DNA of 64,000 nucleotides from an uncultured Peptoniphilus sp. (GCF_946998875.1 NZ_CAMQAY010000004.1:15985-79984), one strand, 5' to 3'. Counted from the first letter of the stretch, positions 1-9,512 are shown. Made by a program: numbers and translations. Notes: a model not told the origin generated them from the letters alone.

Positions 1-2
1 TT

Positions 3-620
3 TCCTACGGCTTAGATATTCAAAATCACGGGCCTTATTTTTATGACAAGTATGGGAAAAATCTTCCTTACCAGTGCAACAGCATTTTGTCAGAGGAAGC
101 TGCAAATAATTTTGGCTCCTACTTTTTGGGAATAAAGGACATGGACATAATGCTTGGTGAAGTTTACGACATGATTATGTCACTAGATGAGCCAACTATT
201 ATGGTCTTTTATGGCGACCATCTTCCTGGTCTTGGAAATGATCCCAGTGCCTTTGATGAAATTGGAATAAAATTGTCTCACGACGACTTGGAAAAGGAAA
301 TTGAATTTTACTCAACTCCTTATGTAATAGTTGCCAATGAAAGTGGAAGGGCATTTTTAAATAGAGAAAATGTTGAAATCCAAGATGGCAATGCAGTTTC
401 TGCCAACTATCTTGCTTCAATGGTTCTTGACATGTTAAATTACAATAAAGTAGACAATTTCTTTATCTACAATTCAGAGCTTAGAAAAAAACTTCCAATT
501 ATTTCAAGAAACTTTATCTTTGACGGAGTAAATACTTATCCAAGAAAGGATGTCAAGGGCGCGGCTAAGGAAGCTTATGAAGATTATAAAAAGTACGAGT
601 ATTATAGAATAAATCAGTAG
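3..620 (+). CDS. LTA synthase-like sulfatase, C-terminal part (5' end outside window)
   Basis: This is the last ~205 codons of a longer gene; the frame is open from base 3, so the internal ATG/TTG codons near base 87 are not starts. The motif QNHGPY near the beginning and FYGDHLPG near base 210 are the family's signature for the alkaline-phosphatase/sulfatase fold; the Asp-His of GDH are metal ligands. Family members are membrane-anchored and act outside the cell, transferring glycerol-phosphate or other phospho-groups onto cell-envelope polymers or glycans. The N-terminal membrane helices are not visible, so LTA synthase proper cannot be separated from related phosphoglycerol transferases. 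The next gene starts 7 bp downstream and is probably co-transcribed. Confidence 0.8.
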   Translation, partial: SYGLDIQNHGPYFYDKYGKNLPYQCNSILSEEAANNFGSYFLGIKDMDIMLGEVYDMIMSLDEPTIMVFYGDHLPGLGNDPSAFDEIGIKLSHDDLEKEIEFYSTPYVIVANESGRAFLNRENVEIQDGNAVSANYLASMVLDMLNYNKVDNFFIYNSELRKKLPIISRNFIFDGVNTYPRKDVKGAAKEAYEDYKKYEYYRINQ

Positions 621-627
621 GTGAATT

Positions 628-1827
628 ATGAAAGATATACTAAAAATAGTTGAAGAGATTTCTTTAGACCTAGACCACCTTAGAAAATTTATATACGAAA
701 ATCCAGAGCTTGGCTTTGAAGAATACAAGTCTTCCAAGGCTCACATGGACTTATTAAAAAAACATGGTTTTGAAATTGAATGTCCCTACATGGACTGTCC
801 AACTTCCTTTAAGGCAGTTTACGATTCAAAAAAAGAGGGAAGAACAATTTCTTACTTGTCAGAATACGATGCTCTGCCAGGCATTGGTCACGGCTGTGGT
901 CACAATGTTTTAGGGGCAACAGCAACAGGTGCAGGCATAGTTCTTTCAAAGTTAATAGATGATCTTGGCGGACGCGTAATAGTTTTTGGAACTGCAGCAG
1001 AAGAAGTTGGCGGCACAAAAATTGAAATTGCAAACTCTCATGAATTAGATGATGTGGATGTTGCCATTGAAATGCACCCAGCCTCTTATAATTCCCTTAC
1101 GCCAAATTCCCTTGCCCTTGCTACAAGAAGATTTGAATTTTTTGGCAAAACATCTCACGCAGCAGATTCACCTGAAAAGGGGATTAATGCTCTGGATGCG
1201 CAAATAGTTTTATTTTCTGCCATAAATGCCCTTAGACAAGAGACTAAGGACGGAGCGAGAATTCACGGCATAATAAAGGATGGCGGCAAGGCGGCAAATA
1301 TTATTCCTGACTACACTGATTCAAGATTTTACGCAAGAAGTCCAGAGAAAAAAGATCTCTTAGAAATTTTAGAAAAATTAGAAAATTGTGCAAGGGGAGC
1401 AGCTCTTGCCACAGGTTGCCAGCTTAAGATTTCTGAATATGAAAAGGGAAATGACAACACAGTGAGAAACCTTGCCTTTAACGAAGTTTTAAGAGAAAAA
1501 ATGGAAAAATATCTTGACGAAGAGATAAGGGATGAAGAATTAAACAAGGGCTCAACTGATGCAGGAAACTTTTCGCACGAAATTCCAACTCTTCATGGCT
1601 ACTTTAAAATTGCAGATGAGGGCGTAAGTGGTCACACAGTAGAGCTAAGAGATGCAACAATGACGGACTATGCCTTTAGTCAAATGAAAAAAGTTATTGC
1701 AGCAATAGTTGAAGTTGGTCTTGAAATTTTAAAAAATGATGAAGTTTATGAAAAAATAATGAAAGAATTCAAAGAAAATATTAAAAGTGGAAAAATTATC
1801 CCTCACAATGAATTAAATAAGGATTAA
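628..1827 (+). CDS. M20 family amidohydrolase/peptidase (AbgB/HipO-like)
   Basis: This 399-aa protein is a cytosolic zinc amidohydrolase of the M20D type. Visible motifs are YDALPGIGHGCGHN (residues 80-93, first metal ligands), EE at 125-126 (catalytic Glu and bridging ligand), EMHP at 148-151, and a Gly-rich dimerisation domain around 170-290. A C-terminal segment contains DAGNFSHEIP. Relatives hydrolyse N-acyl amino acids, p-aminobenzoyl-glutamate or small peptides; the substrate cannot be told from sequence. It sits directly behind the sulfatase gene. Its transcript probably ends at the hairpin at 1833-1880. The start ATG has only a weak Shine-Dalgarno (TAGGTG). Confidence 0.85.
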   Translation: MKDILKIVEEISLDLDHLRKFIYENPELGFEEYKSSKAHMDLLKKHGFEIECPYMDCPTSFKAVYDSKKEGRTISYLSEYDALPGIGHGCGHNVLGATATGAGIVLSKLIDDLGGRVIVFGTAAEEVGGTKIEIANSHELDDVDVAIEMHPASYNSLTPNSLALATRRFEFFGKTSHAADSPEKGINALDAQIVLFSAINALRQETKDGARIHGIIKDGGKAANIIPDYTDSRFYARSPEKKDLLEILEKLENCARGAALATGCQLKISEYEKGNDNTVRNLAFNEVLREKMEKYLDEEIRDEELNKGSTDAGNFSHEIPTLHGYFKIADEGVSGHTVELRDATMTDYAFSQMKKVIAAIVEVGLEILKNDEVYEKIMKEFKENIKSGKIIPHNELNKD

Positions 1828-1832
1828 GTATT

Positions 1833-1880
1833 AAAAAACACTTCTGTTCTTGGTATAATGTAAAGAACAGAGGTGTTTTT
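1833..1880 (+). promoter_or_regulatory. Terminator hairpin with promoter -10 in its loop and SD in its 3' arm (sua5)
   Basis: A near-perfect inverted repeat (AACACTTCTGTTCTT at 1837-1851 against AAGAACAGAGGTGTT at 1863-1877) is followed by a T-run and looks like the terminator of the upstream operon. Its loop contains an extended -10, TGGTATAAT (1851-1859). The 3' arm contains GAGGTG (1870-1875), five bases before the TTG start of sua5. A transcript initiated from the loop would begin near 1866 and carry an unpaired SD; a read-through transcript would have it base-paired. The -35 (TTAAAA, 17 bp upstream) is weak. Confidence 0.65.
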
Positions 1881-2936
1881 TTGAAAACGGAAATTATAAA
1901 ATTTAAAGGAAATGCAAAGGATAAAACTTATCTCAGAAAAATCAGCGACACTTTAAGAGAAGGAGGTCTTGTTGTCCTTCCAACGGAAACAGTTTATGGA
2001 CTTGGTGGCAATGGACTTAACAAGAGAGCCTGCAAAAAAATATACGAAGCCAAGGGTAGACCTAGCGACAATCCACTAATACTTCACATAGCAGAAAATT
2101 CGCAGCTTGATGCTTTAGTTGCAGAAATTCCCGATGTGGCAAAAAAATGTATGGAAAAGTTTTGGCCAGGACCTCTCACTATTATTTTTAAGAGATCTGA
2201 AATAGTGCCAGACGAAGCTACAGGTGGACTTGAAACAGTTGCTATAAGAGAGCCAAGCAATGAAATCGCCCATGCTATTTTAAAGGCAGTGGACTTTCCA
2301 GTGGCGGCTCCTTCTGCAAATTTGTCAGGCAGACCATCTCCAACTAAGGTGGAACATGTAATAGAAGATTTAAATGGAAGGGTAGACATAATTGTGGACG
2401 GTGGTCACTCTGTAGTTGGCATTGAGTCAACTGTACTAGATGTGACAGTGGATCCCCCAATGATTTTAAGACCTGGAAAGATTACCCTAGAAGATTTAAG
2501 GGAAATCGATGAAAATATAACAATTGACAATGCCACAATTGATGCAAAAAGTGGTAAGATTCCAAAATCTCCAGGACAAAAATATAGACACTATGCTCCA
2601 AGAGCAGAGGCAATTTGTTTTGGTGGAAGGCTAGATAAGCTTGTCAATGAAATCAAAAAAAATATAAAAGAAAATAAGGGCAAAAAAATTGCAGTTCTTG
2701 CAACTGATGAAACTTATAATGAATACAAAAATTTAAATATAAAACTTTTGATTAACCTTGGTAGTAGAGAAAATCTTGAAGATGTTGCGGCAAATCTTTT
2801 TGACGCACTTAGAAGATGCGACGATGAAAATGTAGACATTATTTTCGCAGAGGGTTTTGAACTTAGGGGAATAGGTCTAAGCATTATGAATAGACTCTTG
2901 AAGGCTTGTAGCGGAAAAGTTGTCATGAGAATTTAG
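1881..2936 (+). CDS. sua5: L-threonylcarbamoyladenylate synthase (Sua5/YwlC)
   Basis: This protein makes threonylcarbamoyl-AMP from threonine, bicarbonate and ATP, the first step of t6A37 tRNA modification in the cytosol. The N-terminal YrdC fold shows PTETVYGLG (~35-43) and KGRPSDNPL (~49-57), which bind nucleotide and threonine. The C-terminal third, beginning with KSPGQKYRHYAP, is the additional Sua5 domain, so this is the long ~350-aa form rather than the short TsaC. The start is TTG, five bases after GAGGTG; no better in-frame start exists nearby. It opens the sua5-rpiB-upp-tagO-mnaA operon, an order that resembles the B. subtilis ywlC region. Confidence 0.93.
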   Translation: MKTEIIKFKGNAKDKTYLRKISDTLREGGLVVLPTETVYGLGGNGLNKRACKKIYEAKGRPSDNPLILHIAENSQLDALVAEIPDVAKKCMEKFWPGPLTIIFKRSEIVPDEATGGLETVAIREPSNEIAHAILKAVDFPVAAPSANLSGRPSPTKVEHVIEDLNGRVDIIVDGGHSVVGIESTVLDVTVDPPMILRPGKITLEDLREIDENITIDNATIDAKSGKIPKSPGQKYRHYAPRAEAICFGGRLDKLVNEIKKNIKENKGKKIAVLATDETYNEYKNLNIKLLINLGSRENLEDVAANLFDALRRCDDENVDIIFAEGFELRGIGLSIMNRLLKACSGKVVMRI

Positions 2937-2944
2937 GAGGAAAA

Positions 2945-3376
2945 ATGAAAATAGCAATTGGTTCTGACCACGCAGGTTTTTATTTAAAACAAGACCTAAT
3001 AAAGTACTTAGAAGAAAAAAATATTGAAGTGAAGGACATGGGACCCTTTGACAATGGTCGAGTTGACTATCCAGACTATGGTCATGCAGTTGGTCACGAA
3101 GTAATAGACAATAAGATGGACTTTGGCATAGTTATCTGCGGCTCAGGAATTGGTATTTCAATTTCTGCAAATAAAGTTAAGGGAATAAGAGCTGCACTTT
3201 GCTCTGAGCCCTATTCTGCAAGGCTTGCAAGACGCCACAACGATGCCAATGTCCTTGCCATGGGGGCAAGACTAATTGGCCATGACATGGCTCTTGAAAT
3301 AGTAGACGCCTTTTTAGATGAAAAATTTGAAGGCGGAAGACACATAAATAGAGTAAATAAAATTGAGGAGGAATAA
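2945..3376 (+). CDS. rpiB: Ribose-5-phosphate isomerase B
   Basis: RpiB interconverts ribose 5-phosphate and ribulose 5-phosphate in the non-oxidative pentose phosphate pathway. The 143-aa length is normal. GSDHAGF near the N-terminus forms the phosphate/sugar pocket, and CGSGIGIS carries the catalytic cysteine. RRHNDANVL is the conserved ring-opening region. The gene lies 8 bp after sua5, with AGGAGG overlapping the sua5 stop, so the two are translated from one transcript. Confidence 0.95.
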   Translation: MKIAIGSDHAGFYLKQDLIKYLEEKNIEVKDMGPFDNGRVDYPDYGHAVGHEVIDNKMDFGIVICGSGIGISISANKVKGIRAALCSEPYSARLARRHNDANVLAMGARLIGHDMALEIVDAFLDEKFEGGRHINRVNKIEEE

Positions 3377-3377
3377 A

Positions 3378-4004
3378 ATGGGATACACAATAATAAAACA
3401 TCCACTTATTGATCACAAAATGACAATTCTTAGAAAAAAAGAAACTAGCTCCATGGAATTTAGGCAAGTTGTAAATGAAATTGCAACTTTAATGGGCTAC
3501 GAAGTCACAAGAGATTTAGAAACAGAAGACATTGAAATCGAAACTCCTATTGCAAAGACTGTGGGAAAGAGAATCTCTGGCAAAAAAATTGGCATAGTTC
3601 CTATTTTAAGAGCAGGTCTTGGCATGGTTGAAGGTCTACTTACTATAATTCCAGCAGCAAGAGTTGGTCACATTGGCATGTATAGGGATCCTGAAACTTT
3701 AAAGCCAGTTACCTATTATTCAAAATTACCTAAAGATGTAGCAGCAAGACAAATGATTATTGTGGACCCAATGCTTGCAACAGGAGGATCCCTAATAGAA
3801 GCCATTGACGAATTAAAGAGAAATGGTGCAAAAAATATTAAGTCAATAAATCTTTTGGCTGCACCAGAAGGCTTAAAGGCAGTTGAGAAAGCTCATCCAG
3901 ATGTTGAAATTTACATTGCTGCCCTTGATGAGAAGTTAAACGAAAATGGATATATTGTACCTGGACTTGGAGATGCAGGAGACAGATTATTTGGAACGAA
4001 GTAA
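3378..4004 (+). CDS. upp: Uracil phosphoribosyltransferase
   Basis: Upp salvages uracil to UMP using PRPP. The protein is 208 aa, the usual size. The PRPP loop is seen in [13 protein letters not shown], and the uracil-binding C-terminus in [12 protein letters not shown]. An upstream in-frame TTG at 3363 would add five residues, but it lies on the Shine-Dalgarno itself (AGGAGG at 3366-3371); ATG 3378 with 6-bp spacing is the clear start. The gene follows rpiB by one base. Confidence 0.96.
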   Translation: MGYTIIKHPLIDHKMTILRKKETSSMEFRQVVNEIATLMGYEVTRDLETEDIEIETPIAKTVGKRISGKKIGIVPILRAGLGMVEGLLTIIPAARVGHIGMYRDPETLKPVTYYSKLPKDVAARQMIIVDPMLATGGSLIEAIDELKRNGAKNIKSINLLAAPEGLKAVEKAHPDVEIYIAALDEKLNENGYIVPGLGDAGDRLFGTK

Positions 4005-4013
4005 GAGGTTAAT

Positions 4014-5042
4014 ATGTATAATTTTTTAGTTCCTTTTTTTGCAGCTTTTATTTTGACCTTTGTGCAAATGCCCTTTGTCATAAAGCTTGCCAAAAAATTG
4101 GGATTTTTAGATGTGCCAAAGGATGGGAGAAGAGTTCACAAAAAGCCTATTCCTGTAGGTGGTGGCATTGCAATGGTAATAAGTGTGACTATTTTAATGC
4201 TTGTTTTTTTGAAGGCAGATAAGGCACTTATTTTGGCAATTATAAGTTCCCTTGTAATTGCACTTTCTGGACTTTATGACGACAAGTACGACTTAAGTCC
4301 AAAGTTGAAATTTGGCTTTCAAATCCTTGCAGCCATAATACTAATAAGTGGTGGAATGAAAATAGAATTTTTCACAAACCCCTTTGACTCACAGGATGCA
4401 CTACTTATTTTGAATATGCTTTCCATACCAGTTACAATTTTTTGGGTCTGCGGCATTACTAATACAATAAATTTAATAGACGGACTTGATGGACTTGCTT
4501 CAGGTGTCTCTATGATATGTGCAATTTCAATGTTTTTTATAACATATCAAATGGGAAGATATGAGGTGAGCCTAGTTTGCGCCCTTGTGGCAGGAGCTTG
4601 CCTTGGATTTTTGCCCTTTAACTTTAATCCAGCAAAAGTATTTATGGGAGACACTGGAGCCCTATATCTTGGCTTTATGCTTTCCTATATAAGTATTTCA
4701 GGCTTTCTTAAACAAGCGGCAATACTTATGATTTTCGTGCCCGTAGTAATTTTAGGCGTGCCAGTATTTGACACAGCCTTTGCAATGCTAAGGCGTAAAT
4801 TATCAGGTAAGTCCATAGTAGAAGCAGACAAGGGACATCTTCACCACAGACTTTTAAAAATGGGTCTAAATCAAAGACAGACAGTTGTGATTTTGTACTC
4901 CATTTCTGCAATCTTTGGCATACTTGCAAATGTAATTTCAAAGTTCCACTCATCCATTGGACTTATTATTTCAATAGGAGTTATTTTAATAATAGTCTTT
5001 ACTGGAGTAGCTGCAGGCATGCTAAAAAATAAGGAGGAATAA
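4014..5042 (+). CDS. tagO: Undecaprenyl-phosphate sugar-1-phosphate transferase (TagO/WecA family)
   Basis: This 342-aa polytopic membrane protein (about ten hydrophobic helices) belongs to the MraY/WecA family. It transfers GlcNAc-1-phosphate from UDP-GlcNAc to undecaprenyl phosphate, starting teichoic acid or other secondary wall polymers. Visible signatures are the Mg-binding DDKYDL (~residues 90-95), NTINLIDGLDGLASG and FMGDTGALYLG, and the cytosolic HLHHRLL loop typical of WecA/TagO rather than MraY. The UDP-GlcNAc epimerase gene follows after one base, which supports a role in wall polymer synthesis. The exact sugar is inferred. Confidence 0.88.
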   Translation: MYNFLVPFFAAFILTFVQMPFVIKLAKKLGFLDVPKDGRRVHKKPIPVGGGIAMVISVTILMLVFLKADKALILAIISSLVIALSGLYDDKYDLSPKLKFGFQILAAIILISGGMKIEFFTNPFDSQDALLILNMLSIPVTIFWVCGITNTINLIDGLDGLASGVSMICAISMFFITYQMGRYEVSLVCALVAGACLGFLPFNFNPAKVFMGDTGALYLGFMLSYISISGFLKQAAILMIFVPVVILGVPVFDTAFAMLRRKLSGKSIVEADKGHLHHRLLKMGLNQRQTVVILYSISAIFGILANVISKFHSSIGLIISIGVILIIVFTGVAAGMLKNKEE

Positions 5043-5043
5043 A

Positions 5044-6147
5044 TTGAAGGTATTATTTGTATTTGGTACAAGACCTGAAGGCATAAAGATGGCACCAATT
5101 ATAAAAGAAATCGAAAAAAGAAAAGATCTCGAGTCATACACTTGTGTAACAGGTCAGCATAGGGAAATGCTAGACCAAGTCCTAGAAATTTTTGATATAA
5201 AGCCAGATTATGATTTAAATATTTTTAAAAAAGGTCAGTCTCTTACAGATGTAACTACAAAGACACTTTTGGGCTTAGAAGGTATCTTAGATGAATTAAA
5301 GCCAGACATACTTTTGGTGCAAGGAGACACCACAACAGTATTTGCAGCAGCACTTGCAGCCTTCTATAAAAAAATAAAGATAGGTCATGTTGAGGCAGGA
5401 CTTAGGTCAGGCAACTTGTATTCACCCTATCCTGAAGAGGCAAATAGAAAACTAACGGGAGTGCTTTCCAATTATCATTTTGCACCAACAGAGTCCAATA
5501 GACAAAATCTCTTGAGAGAAGGTTATGATGATAAAAATATTTTTATAACTGGAAACACTGTTATTGATGCACTAAAGTATTCAGTTAAAGAAGATTTCCT
5601 ATTTGACGATGAAATTTTGAACAATTTAGATTATAATAAAGATGTAGTACTCTTAACTGCACATAGGAGAGAAAACTGGGGAGAACCAATGGAAAATATT
5701 TTTTCTGCCATAAGACAAGTGGTCTTAGATAGAGAAAATATTGATATTGTCTTTCCAATTCACTTAAATCCAATTGTAAGGAATACTGCGAAAAAGTATT
5801 TTTCTGATTTAGACAGAGTTCATCTCATTGAACCTCTATCTTATTTGCCTTTTTCAAATCTCATGGCAAGAGTAAAATTTGTCGTGACAGATTCTGGAGG
5901 AGTGCAAGAAGAGGCTCCAGCTCTTGGTAAACCAGTTCTTGTTCTTAGAAATGAGACTGAGAGAATGGAAGGGGTAGAGGCAAAGACAGCTAAACTTGTA
6001 GGCACAGCATCACAAGATGTCTATGACAGTATAATTAGTTTATTAGATGATAAAAAATTGTACGAAGAAATGGCAAAGGCTGTCAATCCTTATGGAGATG
6101 GTCATGCAGCAAAGAAAATCGTTGATATTCTAGAAAAGATGAATTAA
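5044..6147 (+). CDS. mnaA: UDP-N-acetylglucosamine 2-epimerase (non-hydrolysing)
   Basis: MnaA/WecB interconverts UDP-GlcNAc and UDP-ManNAc, the latter feeding teichoic acid linkage units or capsule. The 367-aa protein shows GTRPEGIKMAPI at the N-terminus, GDTTTVFAAALAAF, HVEAGLRSG, HRRENWGEP and the C-terminal UDP-binding TDSGGVQEEAPALGKPV, all typical of the bacterial GT-B-fold epimerase. The start is TTG with GGAGG six bases upstream, overlapping the end of tagO. No terminator was seen after it. Confidence 0.94.
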   Translation: MKVLFVFGTRPEGIKMAPIIKEIEKRKDLESYTCVTGQHREMLDQVLEIFDIKPDYDLNIFKKGQSLTDVTTKTLLGLEGILDELKPDILLVQGDTTTVFAAALAAFYKKIKIGHVEAGLRSGNLYSPYPEEANRKLTGVLSNYHFAPTESNRQNLLREGYDDKNIFITGNTVIDALKYSVKEDFLFDDEILNNLDYNKDVVLLTAHRRENWGEPMENIFSAIRQVVLDRENIDIVFPIHLNPIVRNTAKKYFSDLDRVHLIEPLSYLPFSNLMARVKFVVTDSGGVQEEAPALGKPVLVLRNETERMEGVEAKTAKLVGTASQDVYDSIISLLDDKKLYEEMAKAVNPYGDGHAAKKIVDILEKMN

Positions 6148-6164
6148 TTTTAGGATATTAATTT

Positions 6165-6188
6165 ATCTAGCTAGATTATGGGTATAAC
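6165..6188 (+). promoter_or_regulatory. Promoter region of the C4 acyl-CoA operon with a 12-bp palindrome
   Basis: The gap between mnaA and the MaoC-type gene holds a perfect palindrome ATCTAGCTAGAT (6165-6176) followed by TATAAC (6183-6188), a plausible -10. No convincing -35 is visible. The palindrome position between -35 and -10 would suit a repressor site, but it matches no operator I know. Confidence 0.3.
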
Positions 6189-6217
6189 TTATTTAGAAGT
6201 TTTAGGAGGTAGATATC

Positions 6218-6631
6218 GTGGGAAAAACTATAAAAGAAATTAAAATTGGCGACACTGCTGAATTTACAAAGACAATTTCTGAGACAGATGTATATCTTTA
6301 CGCCGGCATCACTGGCGACTTAAATCCTGCCCATATCAATGAAGTTCAAGCTGGCAAGGGAGCTTTTAAGACTAGAATTGCACATGGAATGCTTACAGCA
6401 GGCCTTGTATCAGCAGTTCTTGGCATGCAACTTCCTGGACCTGGCACTATTTATATGGGTCAAGAAATGAAGTTTACTAAACCTGTTTATATTGGAGACA
6501 CAATTACAGCAAAAGTTGAAGCAATTGAGATAATTAAAGACAAAATTTTAAAACTCAAGACAACTTGTACAAATCAAAAGGGAGAAATTGTTTTAGACGG
6601 TGTGGCTACAGTATTGCCACCACGCGACTAA
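6218..6631 (+). CDS. MaoC-type (R)-specific enoyl-CoA hydratase
   Basis: This 137-aa single hot-dog-fold protein resembles PhaJ-type (R)-specific hydratases. The catalytic pair is visible in GDLNPAHIN (Asp...His) followed by AHGML. It would hydrate crotonyl-CoA to (R)-3-hydroxybutyryl-CoA, the opposite stereochemistry to the crotonase encoded two genes downstream. The start GTG has a strong AGGAGGT eight bases upstream. It heads the operon with thl, crt and hbd, separated from thl by 13 bp. Its physiological role here (polymer precursor, a side route, or redox balance) is not evident from sequence. Confidence 0.82.
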   Translation: MGKTIKEIKIGDTAEFTKTISETDVYLYAGITGDLNPAHINEVQAGKGAFKTRIAHGMLTAGLVSAVLGMQLPGPGTIYMGQEMKFTKPVYIGDTITAKVEAIEIIKDKILKLKTTCTNQKGEIVLDGVATVLPPRD

Positions 6632-6644
6632 TAAGGAGGAAAAA

Positions 6645-7832
6645 ATGGAAGATAGAATTGTTATAGCATCAGCTGCAAGAACAGCTGTAGGTGATTTTGG
6701 CGGTCAATTTAAAACTGTTCCAGCAGTAGAACTTGGAGTAGTAGCAGTAAAAGAAGCTCTTAAAAGAGCAAATGTAAAACCTGATATGGTTGATGAAGCT
6801 TACATTGGTAATGTACTTCAAGCAGCACAAGGACAAAACGTTGCAAGACAAGTTGTTCTAGGAGCAGGAATTGATATCAAAACTCCAGCAGTTACTATTA
6901 ACGTAGTTTGTGGATCAGGTCTTCGTGCAGTAAGTTTAGCAGCTCAAGTTATTAAAGCTGGCGACGCAGAAATCGTTCTTGCTGGTGGTACTGAATCAAT
7001 GTCAATGGCACCTTATGCTCTTACAAACGAAAGATGGGGAGCAAGAATGGGCGACAAAAAAGTTGTTGACACAATGATTAAAGACGGTCTATGGGATGCT
7101 TTCAATGATTATCACATGGGTATTACAGCTGAAAATGTAGCTGAAAAATATGGCATTACTAGAGAAATGCAAGACGAACTTGCTACAAGATCTCAAAACA
7201 ATGCAGAAAGAGCAAGAAAAGAAGGAAGATTCAAAGACGAAATCGTTCCTGTTGAAGTTAAAGATAGAAAAGGCAATGTAACAGTTGTTGACACTGACGA
7301 ACACATTAGAGATGGCGTAACTAAAGAAGGACTTGCAAAACTTAGACCAGCTTTCAAAAAAGACGGCGGTACAGTTACTGCAGGTAACGCATCTGGAATC
7401 AACGACGGTGCAGCTATGCTTGTACTAATGAAAGAATCAAAGGCAAAAGAACTTGGAGTTACTCCTCTTGCATATATTATTTCTTATGCAACAGCTGGTG
7501 TTGACCCTAAGATTATGGGTACTGGCCCTATTCCTTCATCTACAAAAGCTCTTGAAATCGCAGGACTTAAGGCAGATGACCTTGATTTAATAGAAGCTAA
7601 CGAAGCTTTCGCAGCTCAAGCTTGTGCAGTTAACCAAGTTATGAAATTTGACATCAATAAAGTCAATGTAAATGGTGGAGCTATTGCAATTGGTCACCCT
7701 ATTGGAGCAAGTGGTGCAAGAATCTTAACTACACTTCTATTTGAAATGCAAAAGAGAGACGCTAAGAAGGGTCTAGCAACACTTTGTATCGGCGGAGGTA
7801 TGGGAACTGCTCTTATCGTCGGAAGGGACTAA
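6645..7832 (+). CDS. thlA: Acetyl-CoA C-acetyltransferase (thiolase)
   Basis: This enzyme condenses two acetyl-CoA to acetoacetyl-CoA, the entry to butyrate-type fermentation. The 395-aa protein has the nucleophilic Cys89 in VVCGSGLRA, the [10 protein letters not shown] histidine motif and the second catalytic Cys in CIGGGMG at the C-terminus. The frame is open upstream to 6600, but the ATG at 6645 preceded by AAGGAGG is the real start and gives the canonical family N-terminus. Codon use looks biased to highly expressed choices compared with its neighbours, consistent with an abundant catabolic enzyme. Confidence 0.95.
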   Translation: MEDRIVIASAARTAVGDFGGQFKTVPAVELGVVAVKEALKRANVKPDMVDEAYIGNVLQAAQGQNVARQVVLGAGIDIKTPAVTINVVCGSGLRAVSLAAQVIKAGDAEIVLAGGTESMSMAPYALTNERWGARMGDKKVVDTMIKDGLWDAFNDYHMGITAENVAEKYGITREMQDELATRSQNNAERARKEGRFKDEIVPVEVKDRKGNVTVVDTDEHIRDGVTKEGLAKLRPAFKKDGGTVTAGNASGINDGAAMLVLMKESKAKELGVTPLAYIISYATAGVDPKIMGTGPIPSSTKALEIAGLKADDLDLIEANEAFAAQACAVNQVMKFDINKVNVNGGAIAIGHPIGASGARILTTLLFEMQKRDAKKGLATLCIGGGMGTALIVGRD

Positions 7833-7833
7833 T

Positions 7834-8610
7834 ATGGACTGTAAATTTTTAATTGTTGAAAATAAAGGTGATGGAATTCTTCTTTTGACACTTAATAGAG
7901 AAAAGAGCCTAAACGCTCTTAACTCTGAAATGTTAAAGGAACTTCACAGATTCTTCTCACATGTAGAAGATGATGTTAGATGTATTATTGTAACTGGTGC
8001 AGGTAAATCCTTTGTAGCAGGTGCAGATATTGGGGAAATGGCAAACTTTTCTGCCAGTGAAGCCTATGACTTTGCAAAACTCGGCATGGACACTTTCATG
8101 GAAATTGAAAAATGTAGAGTGCCAGTAATAGCAGCAGTAAACGGCTTTGCACTAGGCGGTGGATGCGAAATTTCCATAGCTTGTGACATTAGAATTGCAT
8201 CTACAAAGGCAAAATTTGGTCAACCAGAAGTAGGTCTTGGAATTACACCAGGTTTTGGTGGAACACAAAGACTTTCTAGGACAATTGGACCAGGATATGC
8301 AAAGGAATTAATTTATACTACAGAAATGATAGGCGCGGACAAAGCTTTGGAAATAGGTCTTGTAAATCATGTTTATGAGCCTGAAGAATTAATTGACAAA
8401 GCAGTTGAAATGGCAAAAAAGATTTCAAAAAATGCACCGAAAGCAGTAGAATATTCTAAAGCATCAATAATAAATGGCTCTCAAACAGATATAGATACAG
8501 CAATGCAAATTGAAAAAACTCACTTTGGCCTATGTTTTGCAACAAATGACCAAAAAGAAGGCATGAAGGCATTTTTAAATAAGGGAAAAACTGAATTTAA
8601 AGGAAAATAA
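7834..8610 (+). CDS. crt: Crotonase/3-hydroxybutyryl-CoA dehydratase
   Basis: This 258-aa enoyl-CoA hydratase dehydrates (S)-3-hydroxybutyryl-CoA to crotonyl-CoA. The oxyanion-hole segment AGADIGEM and the two catalytic glutamates (Glu112 in GGGCEIS, Glu132 in GQPEVGLG) are intact. It begins one base after the thl stop, so translation is probably coupled. Together with thl and hbd it covers acetyl-CoA to crotonyl-CoA; butyryl-CoA dehydrogenase and Etf genes are not in the window. Confidence 0.94.
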   Translation: MDCKFLIVENKGDGILLLTLNREKSLNALNSEMLKELHRFFSHVEDDVRCIIVTGAGKSFVAGADIGEMANFSASEAYDFAKLGMDTFMEIEKCRVPVIAAVNGFALGGGCEISIACDIRIASTKAKFGQPEVGLGITPGFGGTQRLSRTIGPGYAKELIYTTEMIGADKALEIGLVNHVYEPEELIDKAVEMAKKISKNAPKAVEYSKASIINGSQTDIDTAMQIEKTHFGLCFATNDQKEGMKAFLNKGKTEFKGK

Positions 8611-8620
8611 GGTGAATAAA

Positions 8621-9457
8621 ATGAAAATAGCAGTAGTAGGATCAGGTACTATGGGAGCAGGAATTGCTCAAGTACTTGCACCATATCACAAAGTAATTGT
8701 TAGAGATATAGCACCAGAAGCTCTTGAAAAAGCTATGGAAAAAATCAAAAAAGGTTATGAAAAAAACCTTGCTAAGGAAAGAATGACAAAGGAAGAAATG
8801 GAAACAGCTCTTTCTAATTTGTCAACATCAGCTGACATCAAAGATGTAGCAGATTGCGATCTTATCATAGAAGCAGCAACAGAAAATCCTAAGATTAAAA
8901 AAGCAATTTTCACAGAACTTTGCGAAACTTGTGAAGAAAAAACAGTTCTTGCATCAAACACTTCATCTCTTTCAATAACTGACATTGGCGCAGCAACAAA
9001 AAGACCTGAAAAAGTAATTGGCATGCACTTCTTTAACCCAGTTCCAGCCATGAAACTAGTTGAAGTTATTTCAGGAAAGAAAACTGATCCAAAAGTTAAA
9101 GATATGATTATCGAACTTTCAAAAGAAATTGGCAAAACTCCAGTAGAAGTTGACGAGGCTCCTGGTTTCGTAGTAAATAGAATTTTAATTCCTATGATTA
9201 ACGAAGCAATTGGAATTTACGCTGAAGGCATTGCATCAGTAGAAGATATTGACACAGCAATGAAACTTGGCGCAAACCACCCAATGGGACCTCTAGCACT
9301 TGGAGATTTAGTAGGACTTGATGTAGTTCTTGCAATTATGGAAGTTCTTAATACAGAATTTGCCGACCCTAAATACAGACCTCATCCACTTCTTAAGAAA
9401 ATGGTTAGAGCAGGACTTCTTGGAAGAAAAACAGGCGAAGGATTTTACAAATATTAA
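8621..9457 (+). CDS. hbd: 3-hydroxybutyryl-CoA dehydrogenase
   Basis: Hbd reduces acetoacetyl-CoA to (S)-3-hydroxybutyryl-CoA with NAD(P)H. The Rossmann motif [12 protein letters not shown] is at the N-terminus and the catalytic His lies in [14 protein letters not shown], with Asn in the NRIL segment. An in-frame GTG at 8612 would add three residues; ATG 8621 gives the family's usual MKIAV start with AAGGTGA upstream, so I chose it. The protein is 278 aa. It is the last gene before a strong terminator. Confidence 0.94.
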   Translation: MKIAVVGSGTMGAGIAQVLAPYHKVIVRDIAPEALEKAMEKIKKGYEKNLAKERMTKEEMETALSNLSTSADIKDVADCDLIIEAATENPKIKKAIFTELCETCEEKTVLASNTSSLSITDIGAATKRPEKVIGMHFFNPVPAMKLVEVISGKKTDPKVKDMIIELSKEIGKTPVEVDEAPGFVVNRILIPMINEAIGIYAEGIASVEDIDTAMKLGANHPMGPLALGDLVGLDVVLAIMEVLNTEFADPKYRPHPLLKKMVRAGLLGRKTGEGFYKY

Positions 9458-9471
9458 TTTTAAAAAGATTA

Positions 9472-9499
9472 AGGGAAGGCAAGAGCCTTCTCTTTTTTT
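9472..9499 (+). terminator. Terminator of the thl-crt-hbd operon
   Basis: GGGAAGGC-AAGA-GCCTTCTC forms a stem directly followed by a seven-T run, 14 bases after the hbd stop. Confidence 0.85.
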
Positions 9500-9512
9500 A
9501 TAAGGTGATGAC

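Noticed and set aside
87..620. Internal start of the sulfatase fragment at base 87
   Set aside because: The frame is open to base 3 and the upstream residues carry the conserved QNHGPY motif, so the real start lies outside the window.
8755..9135. 126-aa open frame on the minus strand inside hbd
   Set aside because: It is a shadow of the strongly conserved plus-strand hbd frame, with no SD, promoter or family resemblance.
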